From: Tomocerus qinae
Taxonomy: Eukaryota > Arthropoda > Collembola > Entomobryomorpha > Tomoceridae
Direction of reading: 5' to 3'
Assembly (NCBI GenBank): GCA_020055645.1
Contig: CM034549.1
Coordinates: 18,311,930 to 18,375,929, forward strand
Length of the DNA stretch: 64,000 nucleotides
The position numbers and the translations under genes are program-made. Positions 37,801 through 51,972 of this stretch are shown in pieces. The stretch's first letter is position 1; every line of letters begins with the position of its first letter. Below the pieces are notes generated by a model that saw only the letters and a list, made by a program, of their open reading frames with translations, searched no databases and was not told the DNA's origin.

Positions 37801-40800
37801 TGTTTCATAGATCCATATTTCACAGAGTTCTGGCTGCACTACATCTGAATGATTAACTCTGAAATGGGAGGAAACGAAGCCAATTTTCCATGTCACATAA
37901 AGCACGAGTATTCTTTAGAAATGTTAACAAAAACGAAGAAAACATAAAGCGGTAGTAGTTAACTTTTACTATGTATTTAGGTAGGTATGTAAAGTAGTGC
38001 CACTAATGGGAAGTATAGATAGCAAAGCAAGAAACTCCTTAGAATTCGATATGTATTCATGACATCTGCCAAAAATACACGCAAAGAAAAACTAGAATGC
38101 TTCGTCATCCATTTTGCACAGTAGAGTAATCGTATAAATGTACGTACTAAATCCACCACACTTCTCTACTATAAACTATGTACAACAACTAACATAAACC
38201 TAAAAGACTGTAAAGGCTAACCCGGAGCAATAGTAAAAGTGGACTTGATTTTAAATAGACAGTATAAGCATTGTTAGCTTATAGCTGTTTATGTAGTTAG
38301 TATAGTTAGCTTTAGGCTGTAACATGTGTAAAGTAGTATTACAATACTTTTCTTTAGGAGTACATGTTTGCTTACACAAGAAAGTACTTACTGCACGAGA
38401 CACACTTTTGATTCACATTCGAATCTGCTACTAAGTTCAAATAAAATGTCTTCTTCCGCACATTCATTCACAATGCACTACAAAGACCATGTCATGGACT
38501 GGGCGTCAATTTGTTTTAATTTGCTCGTTGGTAATAAACTGTAAGTTAATACATTCAGGTACTATTTTCAAAACCTCCTTATCAAAAAATCGTTAAATAA
38601 AGCTAAATCGTCTTTTTTCCTGCCAACACTGATAATAGAATCAAAATAATTTGATTTGTGTATCAATACTAATAAAATGTGAAATTATTTCAGTGAATCC
38701 AGTTTTGTTTGGTAAAGAGATAGATGCAAAGTTACTACCAACACCAACCATATTCAAGCTCCGTTAACTATAAAATGTTTTTGAAACCCAAATGTACAAT
38801 GTGCTTGTAAATATTAGTTAGAGTAGAGTAGAACTGTAATAAGTATCAATTGATCAAGAACTATTCTATTTTTATGTGGTATAGTTGTAGTTAGAGTCCC
38901 CAGGGACAGGAAAGAGTTTTTAGTAACAAGAGGTTTTACCATTTGTAAATGGCTAAATCGTTAGTTAGTGTTTTGAAAGTGAGTAGTGTAATGTAGCGTC
39001 TTAATGATATTTCATTCCCGGGTCCCCAAAACTAAATAAATTAGAAGTGTATGCAGTAGGAGATAGAGACTGAAATTCAAAGTTCCACTAATAATGTAAA
39101 GAAACAGTAAACTCTTGTTTTTTCTTTTACCAGCAGTTCGACATTAAGTCGACCTCAAGAAATTGTTTGACTAATTTCCCTCAGAATTTTCTGCACCAAG
39201 CTGCTATGAAGAGTTAAGTTTCAGTAGTTTCACTATTAAGATTGTGAGAGCTAGGAATTCGCAATATAAGAAGGTATGTAAGCGACTAATAATACAAACG
39301 GTTAAACGAAGCACATGGCAGAAAAACAAACATTGTACGGGTTTACCAAAAACCTAATGGAGATGTGCATAGATATGTACTGCGTGAATATGTCGGTCTT
39401 AGACGCTTAGTATCAGCAAGTTGAGGTAAATTGGATGTTTGCTCAACGTTTAGAGTCTGAGACCAATTAATAAATGGAGTAGTGCGTAGTAGTTTACGTA
39501 GGCAGGCTGGAGCAAGTCAAAACACATTCATTTCACATCGCATACCATAAGCTAACAGTTCCTAACGTAAGAAAATCGATAAGGAAGAGATTATTAGTCA
39601 ACAATTTCATGCCAAGTCAGTCAAGCAGTTGTACTAGATCCACAAGGTAGACTATTCATGTGTACATAATACCAATACGCAAGAAATATCCTAAATACTA
39701 CACCCAGAAGCTAACAAATTTCACAGTAAAATATAAATTCAGGGAATAATACTACATACGATAGGTATTTTAGGTATGCACACGATCTGTATCTTTACAA
39801 AAAATGCTAGTAAAACTAGTTCATTCCGTGTGTTACTTTACGATGTACGTAGACTTTTACCGATAGTATGTTGGTATTTTCTTACAAAACATCTTGCAGT
39901 AGCGATGTATCGATACAATGACAGTGTTATATACATAGGAAAAACAGGGATTATATAATGTTTTTCTCAAAATATTTCCGTAAACATCAATAGACTAGGA
40001 GTAGAATGGTTTAGGTTGAGAAATACCGTCCTTTAATGGTAGTCCGTAGGTTATAGATCAATAATATTATTCATAACTAGTCTGGAAAGGCAAACAGTTC
40101 CGAAATTTTTGCATATAAATGGGATTTGCCCGCAGTGTCCGATTTTGATGTAATTTCTGGTGTGAGTAATTGCAAATTCAAATGTAGTAAACTTAATTTT
40201 AGTTGATAATTTTGGGAAAAGTGTGTCTAGCTGTGTAAATACTTGTATTCGAAAGTATTCATACGTATAGAAGTTTGGGGTATGAGTAAGTCTTTTAGGA
40301 GTTTGTTCTGCTCTGTGGTGTTGGTGTTAGTGCGTGTTAGTCTTTGGAGGAAACTCAATTATAGTGAGCCAGAAGGGTCCATTCTTATTATCCTCTTGTC
40401 ACTTTCATTTCAGCGTACAACACTACAGAGCCAAAGTTGCACTTCCCATCACATCAATTCACCATTCGGCTACACTTTGCACACCATACACAGATATTAT
40501 AGAAGTTTGTAGATAGAGAGAGAGAGGAAGAGGATGAAGATAGTCCATGCTAGACGATCCTTATAATACGTATGAATTTATATTTTAACATATTATACTC
40601 TGGGTGTAAACTAGTACAAATATTATAAGGGCATGGCTATTAAATGGGTTCATTTATAGCTATAAGGAATAAGGAGTTGGGGAAGTAAAGTACTGATGAG
40701 TCGTGAGTTGACTTTACTTGACTAATTTTATTTCCTCGTAACTAACTAACAGAATTGGCTTGATTGAGATTGAGATGAGATCCGAGTTCTGATTGTGATT

Positions 40801-43800
40801 GCCATCCGCTCGTCGGAGACACAAAACAAAAGGAGGCTAATGGCTTTATGGCTCTCCAAAGGTAATGTATTGTAAGCAATGACTCCCTTCTCTACTCTCA
40901 TAGGTGTATTCATCATAAGCTCTCATAATATACACTTGACTGAAGATATCTCTACTATTACTCAATAAGTTACGAATGTATCTATCCGTATTGGACAGTG
41001 AAACTTTGCATAAGCTCAAAATTAGTTTCCCTGTGTATTAGTGCTTTTTAGCTATGCATGGAGAATTCTATTCACGGCAACTCTAAACGCCACCATTATC
41101 GATCTGTCAATCTCTTCATTTCATTCTCATTTCCATTCGTTTCATTCCTCATCATCACCATCATCATCATATCATAACACTCCGCCAAAGCAAACAAAGT
41201 TATAAACCAAGTTCAGCAAAATCCTCCTACCTTATAATGATACATTGTCCTCCCGTAAAGTTACACATGAATGGTTTTAATGTGTTATCTATGCACTACT
41301 TTATCCTCCACGCGCCTTCTACTACCTCCTTATTCCATAGAAGGCTAAATTGAAACATTTCACTATTGTCAGACTTGTTATTACCTTTACATCATGTCAG
41401 CAATTCTCGTTTCATGTGTAATGAAACTATAAACTTTAGTTATAAAAATGTTTTAACTAGTTAATCCAACAACAAATGCAGTTTCAACAGTTTCAATTAT
41501 ATAATCTATTTGAATAGTTACAAAGTCAAGGTATACTTGAATAAAACTACTTAAAAGCGCATGTTCAATATTTATTTTGAATTTTATTGTTCATTTTCAT
41601 GAATTACAACTTTTCCTTATAAAGTGTTTAGGTAAGTGCATAACAGACGCGTAGTTAATTTTGGGTACTAAAGACTAAAAGACAGATGCCGATTGCAGAT
41701 ACATTTTATGCACACTAGAAACAAATTAAAAGCTGCCGTTTAGTGAAAGAGATATATCACAGAGCGCAGTAAAGTAAATCCATAAAAGACAGATAGCAGA
41801 CCACAGTGATGTATTTAGAGTGTAGACTCGCCCCGTTCTGAATTTAGTCAAAGTTAAGTAAAGTTAATCATGTACCTAATATACCTTGTTTCAATTATAG
41901 TAGATTGTGGTTGCTAGTCACAGTTGTACTTATGTAGCTTTTAATTTGGTCGGTTACTGTTGCTGTGCATGGAAGTGGGAAGTGTATAGTGTAATAGCAG
42001 CGATAGGATACGTAGAGAGAAGATTAGGTCTGACTTGGCACAGACAGGAAATAGATATTTCACATTGTCTTACTTATACCCCGAGTATGTTATACTTATA
42101 TCAAGTCATATATGACCATATACCAAATGAAATGGAATGAGGGGAGCAAGAAAAGTCAATTAAATGCTAATTAAGTCGATGTACCTCCTGTTGAGTTTTT
42201 GGTTGATATTATCCTTCTGCAATCTGCAACTGAACGGGAGATCTAGAGACGGACGGAAGTAATCACAACCCTCGCACTAACTCCTTCCCTACATGAATCT
42301 TCCAATCTTAGACGCATTATACTACGCATGAAGATCAAAATTTAATACATGTACATAATTAACATACATTGGTAGGTACTAATCATTTTCTTTGGCCTAA
42401 CCCATCTTATTGCATGCAGATGATATTATACACGTTTTTCATTATCGATAGTAAAAAGTTTTCCATTACACTTTTACACCGGAGGAAGTTGTTCAGCAAT
42501 CTATATTTCTCTATATTAATATTATAGATTCACAGGAACTGTATTTTAAGTAACGTAACGGTTTTCCTATTTAAAGAAAATCTGGGATGAATAATTAGTT
42601 AAGTATTTTTAATCTCCTTTGTCTATAACTTCTAGATGAATTCTGTCCTCTCCTGAATTTTCATTTACGACTACACTGCTTCCTTTTTCCCTTATACTAT
42701 ACCTGCTTGCTACTGCATATTAGTAATATTTCATGCCATAAGAAAAATCACGAGAAAATCAAGTTTGTAGTGTGTGGTTCCACAAGTTGGAAAAATATGA
42801 TGTGACTGAATTACTACAACAATGTAGTAGGGAATGTCCATGCAATTACCTTTGGTATAGTGGAGTAGAGCATTATTTACAAGAGTGTTATTTAGCAAAT
42901 TACAATCACTACCTATTGTTATCTAGCAGTTGCAGATCTATAAAAGGGAGTAAAGAACGATATGTCGAAATATTATTGTAAATTTTTGAACCAGAACAAA
43001 TAATGTTGTCTGAAGGGTTCTATATATTCGGTAGTGATGGGATTAGTGGAAGCACGTGCTTTGTTTGGTAAAGAAAGGAGTTTGGGGAAAAGGAAGATTG
43101 AAAAATTAACGTGGTATTTTATTAGGCATAATATTAAAGATGACGTAAAACATAACACGATATCACACTTAAAAAGTGATGTCGTGAAGCATTATGTTTA
43201 TTTTTAGTTAAGGAGAGAGAGAGAGGTCTGTCTGTTATTGTAGATTCAAGGAGGCAGGGCTGACAATAAAGCTAGAGTAACTTAAGTTTAGTACTGAGAG
43301 CACAACAGAGGCCGATATAGTAAATTCGGGCAGGGAAGTGATGGCTATGACCCCGTTCAACACAGCATAAAAGCCATAATGGCTAAATATGGGCATAAAA
43401 ACAAAACTATGTTCTATCGAGCATCAGGAGCTTATTATATTGTGAGAAGAAGTAGTAATGATGGGAGTAGACCATTAAAAACAACCAGTGTTATTGTATA
43501 GTACTTAAGTGCCGTGGATATAGGAGGCACTCGCTACTCGTCACAAATAAGAAGCAGAGTAACTTTATTATGTTTTTGGAAAGCTTTTGCCGCTAGGATA
43601 TTATATTATATTGATATTATTATCGTTTCCTTCCTTCCTTCCTCCCATTTCAGTTCTCTTGAGTTTCTCCGTATCACTCTACGTAAACAGTAGTCAAAGA
43701 GTAATACTTTGGTATTTATATGGGCTCTCTATGTATTTAGTATGGTTTAAAATGTCACAAAGCATGTCTCAAGTCAAGTGTAGTGTCTTAAAATAGCTAG

Positions 43801-45247
43801 TAAAGCAAATGCATAGTTAGTATGAATAATATACGTTGTTTTAATGCATTAGGTATGTCTTGGCTAAAGGAAAGATATTATTATGCAAGGCACTGGTCTA
43901 TGTTACAGATAAGAATGTAATAATTTACTGAAGAAGGGAATGTCTACCGCAAAAGCAATATACAGCAACATATACATCGACTAATGCATTTAATGCTTTA
44001 AGACTAAGTTCACAGTTTCTGTCTCTGTGTTTTCTCCGTGTCATTCTTGTCCTTTGGAATTGCTTTGTTGTATTGTAGGTATTTGTTATATTGGAGCAAA
44101 CTGACTAACAGAGGTAAATATTTGGCATATTTTATATTCTTACTAACTACTATGCTTTTAGTATTTGCTAGCAATACAAATAAGAGCTGCGTGTAGAGAA
44201 ACGGACCTTATTGTAAGGTATACATGATACTACTAGTATCATAGGTACTACATTAGTACTTATTATAGATTTACAAGGTACATGCAGACTTGGGGTCGAA
44301 TTCAATTCAGTCTTGCCAAAATTACTTGGCACAACAGAACGGCGTTTGTACACAAGAGAAGATCCCCATTCAGCCTGAATAAACCTATAAATTAGTAAAT
44401 GACACGAGTATTAAAGCTTATAATCCTCCTATCAACAGCCAGAGAAAAGATAAGTGATAAAATGTGGCAGAAATTCCCTTTAAATCATTAGAACCAAGGA
44501 CACCGGGAATAAATGCTTTTCTATCCCTCGTAACTTATACATGTACATATATTTAGTCTATCTCGGGTGATACATCTTACACTTGCAAGAATTATGGGCG
44601 GGACAAATAATTAATTACGCGGTTTTACAGGCAAAAAACCCTCTGCAAATGTAGAGCTATGTACAAAATGACGCCCCATTCCAAACTCATGTCTACCTAC
44701 TTAAACTATGTTTATTTTTATAAATGTTTCTTTTCCCACAATGAATTATGCACACTGAGCATGATATGACCCTTCGCTACTATTTTTATGTCACTAAGCA
44801 CTCAAGCGACTACTGGCTAAGTAAATAGTAACAATATAATGTATTGTCTAGATAAAAGTTCCTATAAGGAAAAGTTACTTCTCCCATTAGGAAAATTAAC
44901 AGTTAATAAATCATTTCCCCGAAGCAATAGAGTTTCCCCAAGGAAATGATCATGATCAAGTGTAATATTGGATGCTCATCTCAGCAGGGACGAAGGAAGA
45001 GGAGCGACAAATGCATTTCCTAGATTGATAGACCAAATTCAACTACTACGGACGGAGATATTAAATCCATAAGCATTTATGTACACAATACCCTCGATGC
45101 ACATGCAAGAGTAATAGAGGTTATGTTAACCAAGGCGGCTTTACAGATAGCTCCTACCATAAATAGTAATTTGTGGCAGAATGAGTTTTTCAAGCTTGGA
45201 CACACAGATAGCATTAGTTTCCCACCCGACTCAAATATTTATATATA

Positions 45248-46357
45248 CAGGGTGGTCCAGAATGAACCGGAATTTTAACTTTGACTCTTAATAATTCTGC
45301 AGTAGGTAACTGTATTGAGACTAAAATAGTAGCATCTGAAAGAGCATGCGTTTCTTAGTCAGAATTAAAATTATCAACACAATTGTTCCACAAAAACAGA
45401 CAAAAGAAGGGTGAGAAAAAATTAAAAACGACAAAATCTTGTAAAATTTACATTTTTTAAAATTTAATCTTCACATTTAATGTTTGAAATGAAAATGGCG
45501 AGATTGACGATTGAGCAGAAAGTGTAAGAATGAAGAAGTTTAAAAATGTTCCAATTCAGTTTCCGCAAAAGCTGAACTTTGTTCCCAAGTTTAACACGTT
45601 CCCAAGTCCTTCCCTTTTGTGTGTGGGCTGGCGTTTAGTCAGGATGCATTTTAGGTCCATCTTCAAGTTGAGCCATAGTCTTCGGCTTTCTAGCATTAGT
45701 TCTATCCTTCATCGAACCCCATACTAGAACAAATCCATTGGGCTCAAATCAGGAGAACTCGGGCGCCATGAAATTGGACCATGTCTACCTATCCATTTAT
45801 CCCGGAAATGTTCATCCATATCCATGCCCGGACATCCAGTCTGAAGTGGGAAGGTCTTGCATTAGCATAAAGTTTTCACATGAATTGCTGACCATATTTT
45901 GTTGTTTACCATGTTTTACTGCCGTTACATGTTTATGTAAAGAAAAACGGACCAAACGATGCCTCCTGACCAAATGTCAGCCCACACACAAAGGGAGCGA
46001 CTTGGGAACGTCTCAAACTTGGGAACAAAGTTCAACTTTTGCGGAAACTGAATTTGACCTTTTTAACCTCTTTATTCTTACACTTTCTGCTCAATCGTCA
46101 ATCTCGCCATTTTCATTTCAAGCATTAAATGTGAAAATTAAATTTTAAAAAATGTAAATTTTACAAGATTTTGTCGTTTTTAATTTTTTCTCACTCTTCT
46201 TTAGCCTGTTTTTGTGGTACAATTGTGTCCATAATTTTAATTCTGACTAAGAAACGCATGCTCTTTCAGATGCTACTATTTTAGTCCCAATACAGTTACC
46301 TACTGCAGAATTATTAAGAGTCAAAGTTAAAATTCCGGTTCATTCTGGACCACCCTG
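45248..46357. mobile_element. Non-autonomous mariner/Tc1-type foldback transposon
   Basis: The element starts CAGGGTGGTCCAGAATGAAC and ends with its reverse complement, flanked by TA on both sides (45246-45247, 46358-46359), the target duplication of the mariner/Tc1 superfamily. The terminal inverted repeats are very long, 45248-45643 and 45965-46357, with few differences. Each repeat contains the same start of a transposase-like frame, ATG to MKMARLTIEQKV then a stop, so the element carries two opposed N-termini. The 0.3 kb centre holds a broken transposase C-terminal segment on the minus strand. It arose by inverted duplication of one end and cannot encode its own transposase. Confidence 0.9.
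45730..45810 (-). pseudogene. Transposase remnant (mariner/Tc1 DDE, C-terminal part)
   Basis: The minus strand reads HFRDKW then WIGRHGPISWRPSSPDLSP, then MDLF and a stop. This is the conserved region before the last catalytic acid in transposases of the mariner-like type common in arthropods (usual form W-x-x-x-SPDLxPxDxxLWG). The LWG that should follow appears in another frame (VWGSMKDR), so a frameshift lies near 45725. It is dead and carried inside the foldback element. Confidence 0.8.
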
Positions 46358-46359
46358 TA

Positions 46360-49300
46360 GAATTTCAGACAGAAAATCGGTAATGCACGGAATGAATGAA
46401 GAGCGAGACACTTTATAGAACCTGGTCATGTAATCCTATAATATTTGTTAATATTACAGTAACCAGCCATAAGAGAAAATGAAGGGCAACTGCATTTCGT
46501 ATATATCCGCATTTCGCTACAGGGCAGTTTTCCACGTTAGGGAAGATTAGATGAGATGAAATGAAGCTAGCAGTAAGTAATAGGAAGTAGCGTAAAGAAA
46601 TAGATATTGACTCTCTGTGTGGTTTTCTACTCTGGGTATTAGTATCTGTAGTCGTAATACAAACAAGCAATGCAATAGACAGTGCGTAGAGTGTGTGTGA
46701 TGCGTAACGTATTTTCTGTTTGTGTGCACACAGAGTTAAGTTAAAGTTAAGTAAAGTAAAAGTGAGATTTCTACAGATATCTAGTAAAACATATCACAGA
46801 TATCTTCTGTAAGGCTAGTAGTAGTAAGGTCGGTTTTCTTGCCTGTCGGCCTCGTTGATACGATAGTAGAACTGATGCGGTCTTGTCGGGTGCTACTTTG
46901 GCTTCGTTTCCTCTTGCCTGAGATGGTGACTCTCTTTTGGTTAGGGTGATAGTGATATTGCGGTCCCTTGCTTTGGTTTCCTTTCCCTTGCCCTGAGACT
47001 GCCTGGAGTGAAATAATTTCTCGGTTGAGAAACCCGATGATTTTTCGGCCCACTTGGCTAAAGGAGAACAAATTGCACTTTTCCTCGCAACTCGGCCCCG
47101 AACTACCTCTTTTCCTTTCGCCTTTCCTTACGTAAAGATTCCCACTGATCCAACGCCTTTCCCCACTGCAAAAACTTCCGAAAAGACGATTTTGTACACA
47201 AATACTTCATCAAAAATTATTTTGAACTTAATTAAATTTGCTTCAAAACAATTTTCGACACTTAATTACAGATTTATACATTTTTCACCTGTGATCTCAA
47301 GTAATTACTTGAATGTACTAACAAATTGCTAATTGCTGAAGTCAGCCTTCTTAGTATATACTATCTGAACCATTTCTCAACACGAGATCTATGTTTAAGG
47401 GATAATGCATAATTTCTTCACGCCAAAAAGTAAACGATCGGATCAGACTCGTGACACTAAACTGAGGAGTAGATGAGGTAGTTTAAAGGATAGTCGTAAG
47501 TTGTGTATAGGAGGCGGAGATCTCATCGGATTGCATCAGAAAGTCGACTGGTGTGATGTAATGTGATGTAGTGTAGTGTGGATGTGATCGATCTTCTTTT
47601 TTCAGTTAAGCTGAGTCTACTTTTCATGTCTTTCTGAAGATTGTCTTTAAAGCGGAGTATATGTATCTTAGTCAGTAGTAATGTAAAAGCTTCTTTAATA
47701 GTGTCTCGGGTTTAACTTGTCTCTCAAACTACTTCTTAAGTCGCTTTAAGCCTAACTGCACTAAGAATCTTCCTTCCTCTCGTTTCTTTCCACATTGCTC
47801 TAGTCATGCAGTCACTATTTGTAGTTTCCATTCCGATAGGCCACCATCGTTTGTAATGGTATACACTGACAGACAAGGAGACTTGAACTTCTTCAACTAG
47901 CCAAACCAAATTCAACTACTCAACAACTACCGACCCACCAAAGTCAAAAGAAACCAAACTTAAGGATAGCAAACCGACTAAACCAAAGAAAATCTCTTGA
48001 TGACGATACAAAACCAACCGTTGACTTTTCCCACTTTCTTTCCTTTCACTTAACTTCAGCTTCTCACTAATAGGTCCTTGGTCAATTCCATACTTCCTCT
48101 ATTCCCTCCCAACCCATGCAAAACTTTTCTAGACACTGAACATTGAAGAGTTCAAATTTCTTACAAATAGCACTCTATCTACACTAATGATATGATAAGT
48201 GTATGAAACACCTTGACATGTCGTAACTCACTTCAGAAATGTTGGAGCCTAGTTTCACTGGTCCACTGAACTCGTTTTACGTCATATTCACACAAATTGA
48301 ATATTACTTTAACTATTACAGGATATAGTAACACTTTTTTCATTTATACAAGGTGGCTACTTCTTACTAATAATTTAGCTTTGATTACTACAAAATTTCA
48401 TTTACAGATGTAGATGATTTCATTGTATTGTAATCTACTTATTAGAAGATATGATAAATTAAACCACGACCATTTCATAAAATACATGACATTGTGTCAG
48501 GAAAATGTAATTTACTTTTATAAATCGGAAGTCCATTTTAATAAATTAACGCATGTTTGGAAGATGATCGGAAGTCTGTTTGAACCATATATGAATGAAA
48601 GATATGGTTATTAGTAAATTGAAGTTTAGTTTGAATGATTAGAGGGGGAAAGCAATTTGAAGTTGAACATAATATAATCTAGTAAATAAACTAAGTAAAG
48701 CTAGAAAGTGGAATGAAAGTTAAGTTAATAGTGAAAGCTAAAAGGAAAAGTTTTCCCTTCGGAAGTGCCTGGCAGTAAGATATCTTAAGCCATAATAGCA
48801 TTTTAACACAAAATGAGATTATGAAAGACTGGAGTTTATGTGTAGAGTCTGTGATTGGTTTGACTTGTGACTTGACATCCAGCGCATTGCTACTTTCACT
48901 TTAGTTTACTTACTTAGGCTGGGCGGGCTGTTTAGTAGGCATTAAAAAAATTTTACGCGTGCTGAGGATGGCGGAAGAAATTTTCATTTCCGAGCTGAAG
49001 CTGATTGCAAAGAGAGTGGAGTTTCCTCCTCTTAGTCGAGTTACATCACATCGCATCAATTTTACGTGTACATATTAAAAACCCTGCAAGTGATGCACCT
49101 TATAGACAATCCACCCTTTCTCTCCACTATCAACCTATACACACATACTTATCCCTATAACTAACTAGAGCACTAAACTGTATATGAGCTACTTGCACAA
49201 ACTCCAGTGCACATCTATTACAACTTTCTTGACTATCTCTGCACTTATGTATGTTCTTTTCTTTAGTCAGCCTTAGGGTTATTGTTATGTATAGTTAGTT

Positions 49301-51072
49301 GTACAAGTAGTGGATACTAAACTCTCATTTCCCCACATACACAAACCAAAGGAGGATGAGTTAAGTTCAGAAGAGTATATAAACAAGTCTTATATAGTTT
49401 GCTATATGAATATACTACTACGTACTACTACTGTGTGTCGTTTTATTGGTTGGGAGGAGACGAGAGTAAAAGTTGGCTTAAGCATCACTCTTAAAATTTT
49501 TATTGTTCTTTCATTCTAATAAAGGAAAGCGTTTTTCGGGGAGAGAAGATAGGTATGCAATGAAATGCAAAAGTTAAGCCTTCAGTTGAGTTACTGACAC
49601 TTTAACGACTCCAATTCTAATGTACATGCCTTGCCATGGGTGGATGTACTACAGAATTCTTTTGCATCTCCTGCTACGCTTGTATGTACATGAGGTCCTA
49701 CATATACATACAACACTTCCGTTTAGCTTCCAAGTTTGTTTTGACTTGGTATGACTAGTCAAACATGGCACCCCACATATGTGCATTCGTTATGAACACT
49801 TTAGGTTTTACTACACCCAGAAATTAATCTTTACTTCCTTGCATCTATTTATAGAACATTTCAAACACAAATGAATAGTAGCTATAATAATTAAATGAAT
49901 AAAACACGATTACTATTTTTTCCAGGTTTACATGCATTTGTCCAACTTTATTGTAGGTCCGTGGCTGGAAAAAAGTACAGTTAGATAAGTTAATATGTAT
50001 AAAAAGCATGGATGCGACAATATTTACATATTTACAATAACGTCCAGAAAACCCGATTGATGGATGTGACATCTGTTCCGTCTTGTAAGGGTTGTTTTAT
50101 ACTTTTCATAAATCTTTAATGAGCGACTGTTGTATTGACAAGACAGAGACAGACTTTGTGATACACTACGTAGGGTATAATATTATGCATTAAAAATCAA
50201 GTTTGTCAGCTAGAATACGGGAGTGATACGTAAATATATGCGCATAATAAAAGTAATCGGTTGCTATTAAAAAATTCAGCCGTGGTGAGTTGACTCGCTT
50301 AGGCGTGGTGAAACTAATGAAAAGTGAAGGAAAGAGTATTAGAGTCAAGTTTGATTACGACGGAAAGGTAAAGGAAAGCAAGTCAGCCTTCAAAAGTGAA
50401 TAGGAGAAAATTAAGCATTTTAAATTTGGTCGTTCGGTTCATCGTGTCGTGACAGGAGAGAGTAAAAAGCTGCACATCTCATTTCGCAGTCTGCGTCTCA
50501 GCTTTCCTTTCCTCATTTCAATTTCCTCCTGCATTGTGTCAGATCGGTTTACTCCGCTTCAATTCAGTTCTTGACTAAACTCTTTTCTCCCGGCCTGACT
50601 CCTCACTAACATTCCTAGTCATTTATGTATTCTTTTCAATATTCTGCGAACATTGTGTGAAAGGAGGAAATTTAACATGACAAAAGCCGAAATTATTACA
50701 TTTATTTTAATATCTTTTACATCATTGAACACGATGCCGCACAATAGAAAACAGCACGAAATATATTGCTTTTCCAAAAAATATTTTTATTCATGTGACT
50801 CGTTACTTTATTGAGCTAAGGTATGATTTTCATTAGTCTTACCTTCGCTACAGAAGGCTACAATTAGTGTTGGACAAGTATGAGTAGTTTTCAAAACTTT
50901 CTAAAAGTTTTACCGTTTGTAATAATGCAAACTATGAGTGACTCGGCTGAAAAGAAAAGAATTCTTCAATGTGTTTTTTATTATTTGCATAACATAATGT
51001 AGTTACATAGAAGTGATCTAATTCTAAAGACCAAGACTGCTTACCTCACTGTCCTTATATCTAGGCATATGT
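46360..51072. other. Gene desert, second part
   Basis: About 4.7 kb between two transposons. It contains words such as AAGTTAAGTAAAGT (46735-46765), GTGATG/GTAGTG runs (47540-47590) and scattered short open frames without family features. I see no gene or RNA here. Confidence 0.45.
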
Positions 51073-51081
51073 ATATATGTA

Positions 51082-51963
51082 GGTTCCCGGATATATGTGC
51101 CAAAGGTCAAATGTGCCAATTATTTTTTTCAGAGATTTTGAGAAGTGCCAAAAACAAAAGTGCCAATGAAATTAAATGCCAATACAAGTTTAATCAGTCA
51201 TTTTTAAGTCTCATGTTATGTACGAGGGTATTACGCTGAAAATTATAATCGTATGTGAGTTTAAACCTTTCATCCTTGATTATTCCGTCCCACAAAATGC
51301 GTACATGCTTTTAAATAATCGATATTAGGTTTTGTGAAATACTGTGCAACCTGAAAAGAAATCTTTTCATCAAGCTCCCTGTACTTTTTCTTTTGAGGTG
51401 GTGCCATTCCGCTGTTAAAGTAATAAACGATCATAAGCGAACAGTTGCTTTGTTCGCTTTGGAAATGGGACAACAACATCCAAATTGATGGATGCGGTTT
51501 ATCCACTCTATAATTAAAACCATGATGCCAACCTTCCAAGGAATTTGTTGTTCTTGGTACATTTTCTTGTACACGTTTGTAAACCGACCACATTGTTGGG
51601 GGAAAAGAGGATTTTTGTAACGTCCCACATATGTTTTTTCAAAATATATGGAAGATATATAGATATATAAATGGAAGATATTTGTTCCCTAAGCTAGGAC
51701 TTTAGCTTATCTGCTTAGCGTTTACATATCAGCGTATTCAAATTACACAAGTCTTGATAGATCTTAGTTCGTTAGCCTTCCATTTACTATACATAGAATG
51801 GATGATCTATGCTAGGAAAGCATAAATATTTTAGTATAGATCATTTTGGGATTTTGGCATTAAATGCTTTGGCACAAAAGTTTTTGGCACTTTTGAAATT
51901 GACACTTATGGACATTGACAGTGCCAATTGGCACTTTTATTTTGGCACTTATATCCGGACACC
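51082..51963. mobile_element. MULE (Mutator-like) transposon, internally deleted
   Basis: An 882-base element flanked by a perfect 9-base target duplication ATATATGTA (51073-51081 and 51964-51972). The ends are an inverted repeat of about 23 bases, GG(T/TG)CCGGATATA(T/A)GTGCCAAA. Many subterminal GTGCCAAA/GTGCCAAT words follow on both sides. Inside, on the minus strand, is a MULE transposase C-terminal fragment. Duplication length and coding remnant agree on the Mutator superfamily. Most of the transposase is missing. Confidence 0.9.
51270..51628 (-). pseudogene. MULE transposase C-terminal fragment with frameshift
   Basis: The minus strand reads PRTTNSLEGWHHGFN, HPSIWMLLSHFQSEQ and later PPQKKKYRELDEK, the usual end of MULE transposases (TNNxxEGWHxxF ... 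HPxIWxF ... KKYRxLxER). The part upstream of a run of five C/G bases at 51598-51602 (YVGRYKNPLF) is in another frame, so a one-base shift separates the pieces. The catalytic DDE core and zinc finger are absent. Confidence 0.85.
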
Positions 51964-51972
51964 ATATATGTA

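Larger units (their letters stand above)
33438..45247. other. Gene desert, first part
   Basis: About 11.8 kb with no coding exon I can support. It is marked by many TAGT/AGTA/ACTA words, purine runs (GAGAGAGAG near 40517 and 43211), a CATCAT run near 41151-41172 and a TTCC run near 43626. Clusters of TCAGT/TCACTC lie near 34605 and 37180-37230, and two inverted CCAAT boxes lie near 34779-34808. The pattern suggests regulatory or intronic DNA. Confidence 0.45.

Noticed and set aside
45738-46148. 136-codon open frame on the plus strand
   Set aside because: It runs through the centre and right repeat of the mariner-type element, antisense to the transposase remnant.
46781-47071. 96-codon open frame rich in Lys, Ser and Thr on the minus strand
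   Set aside because: No domain and overlaps an open frame on the other strand. GC-richer DNA here makes stop codons rarer.
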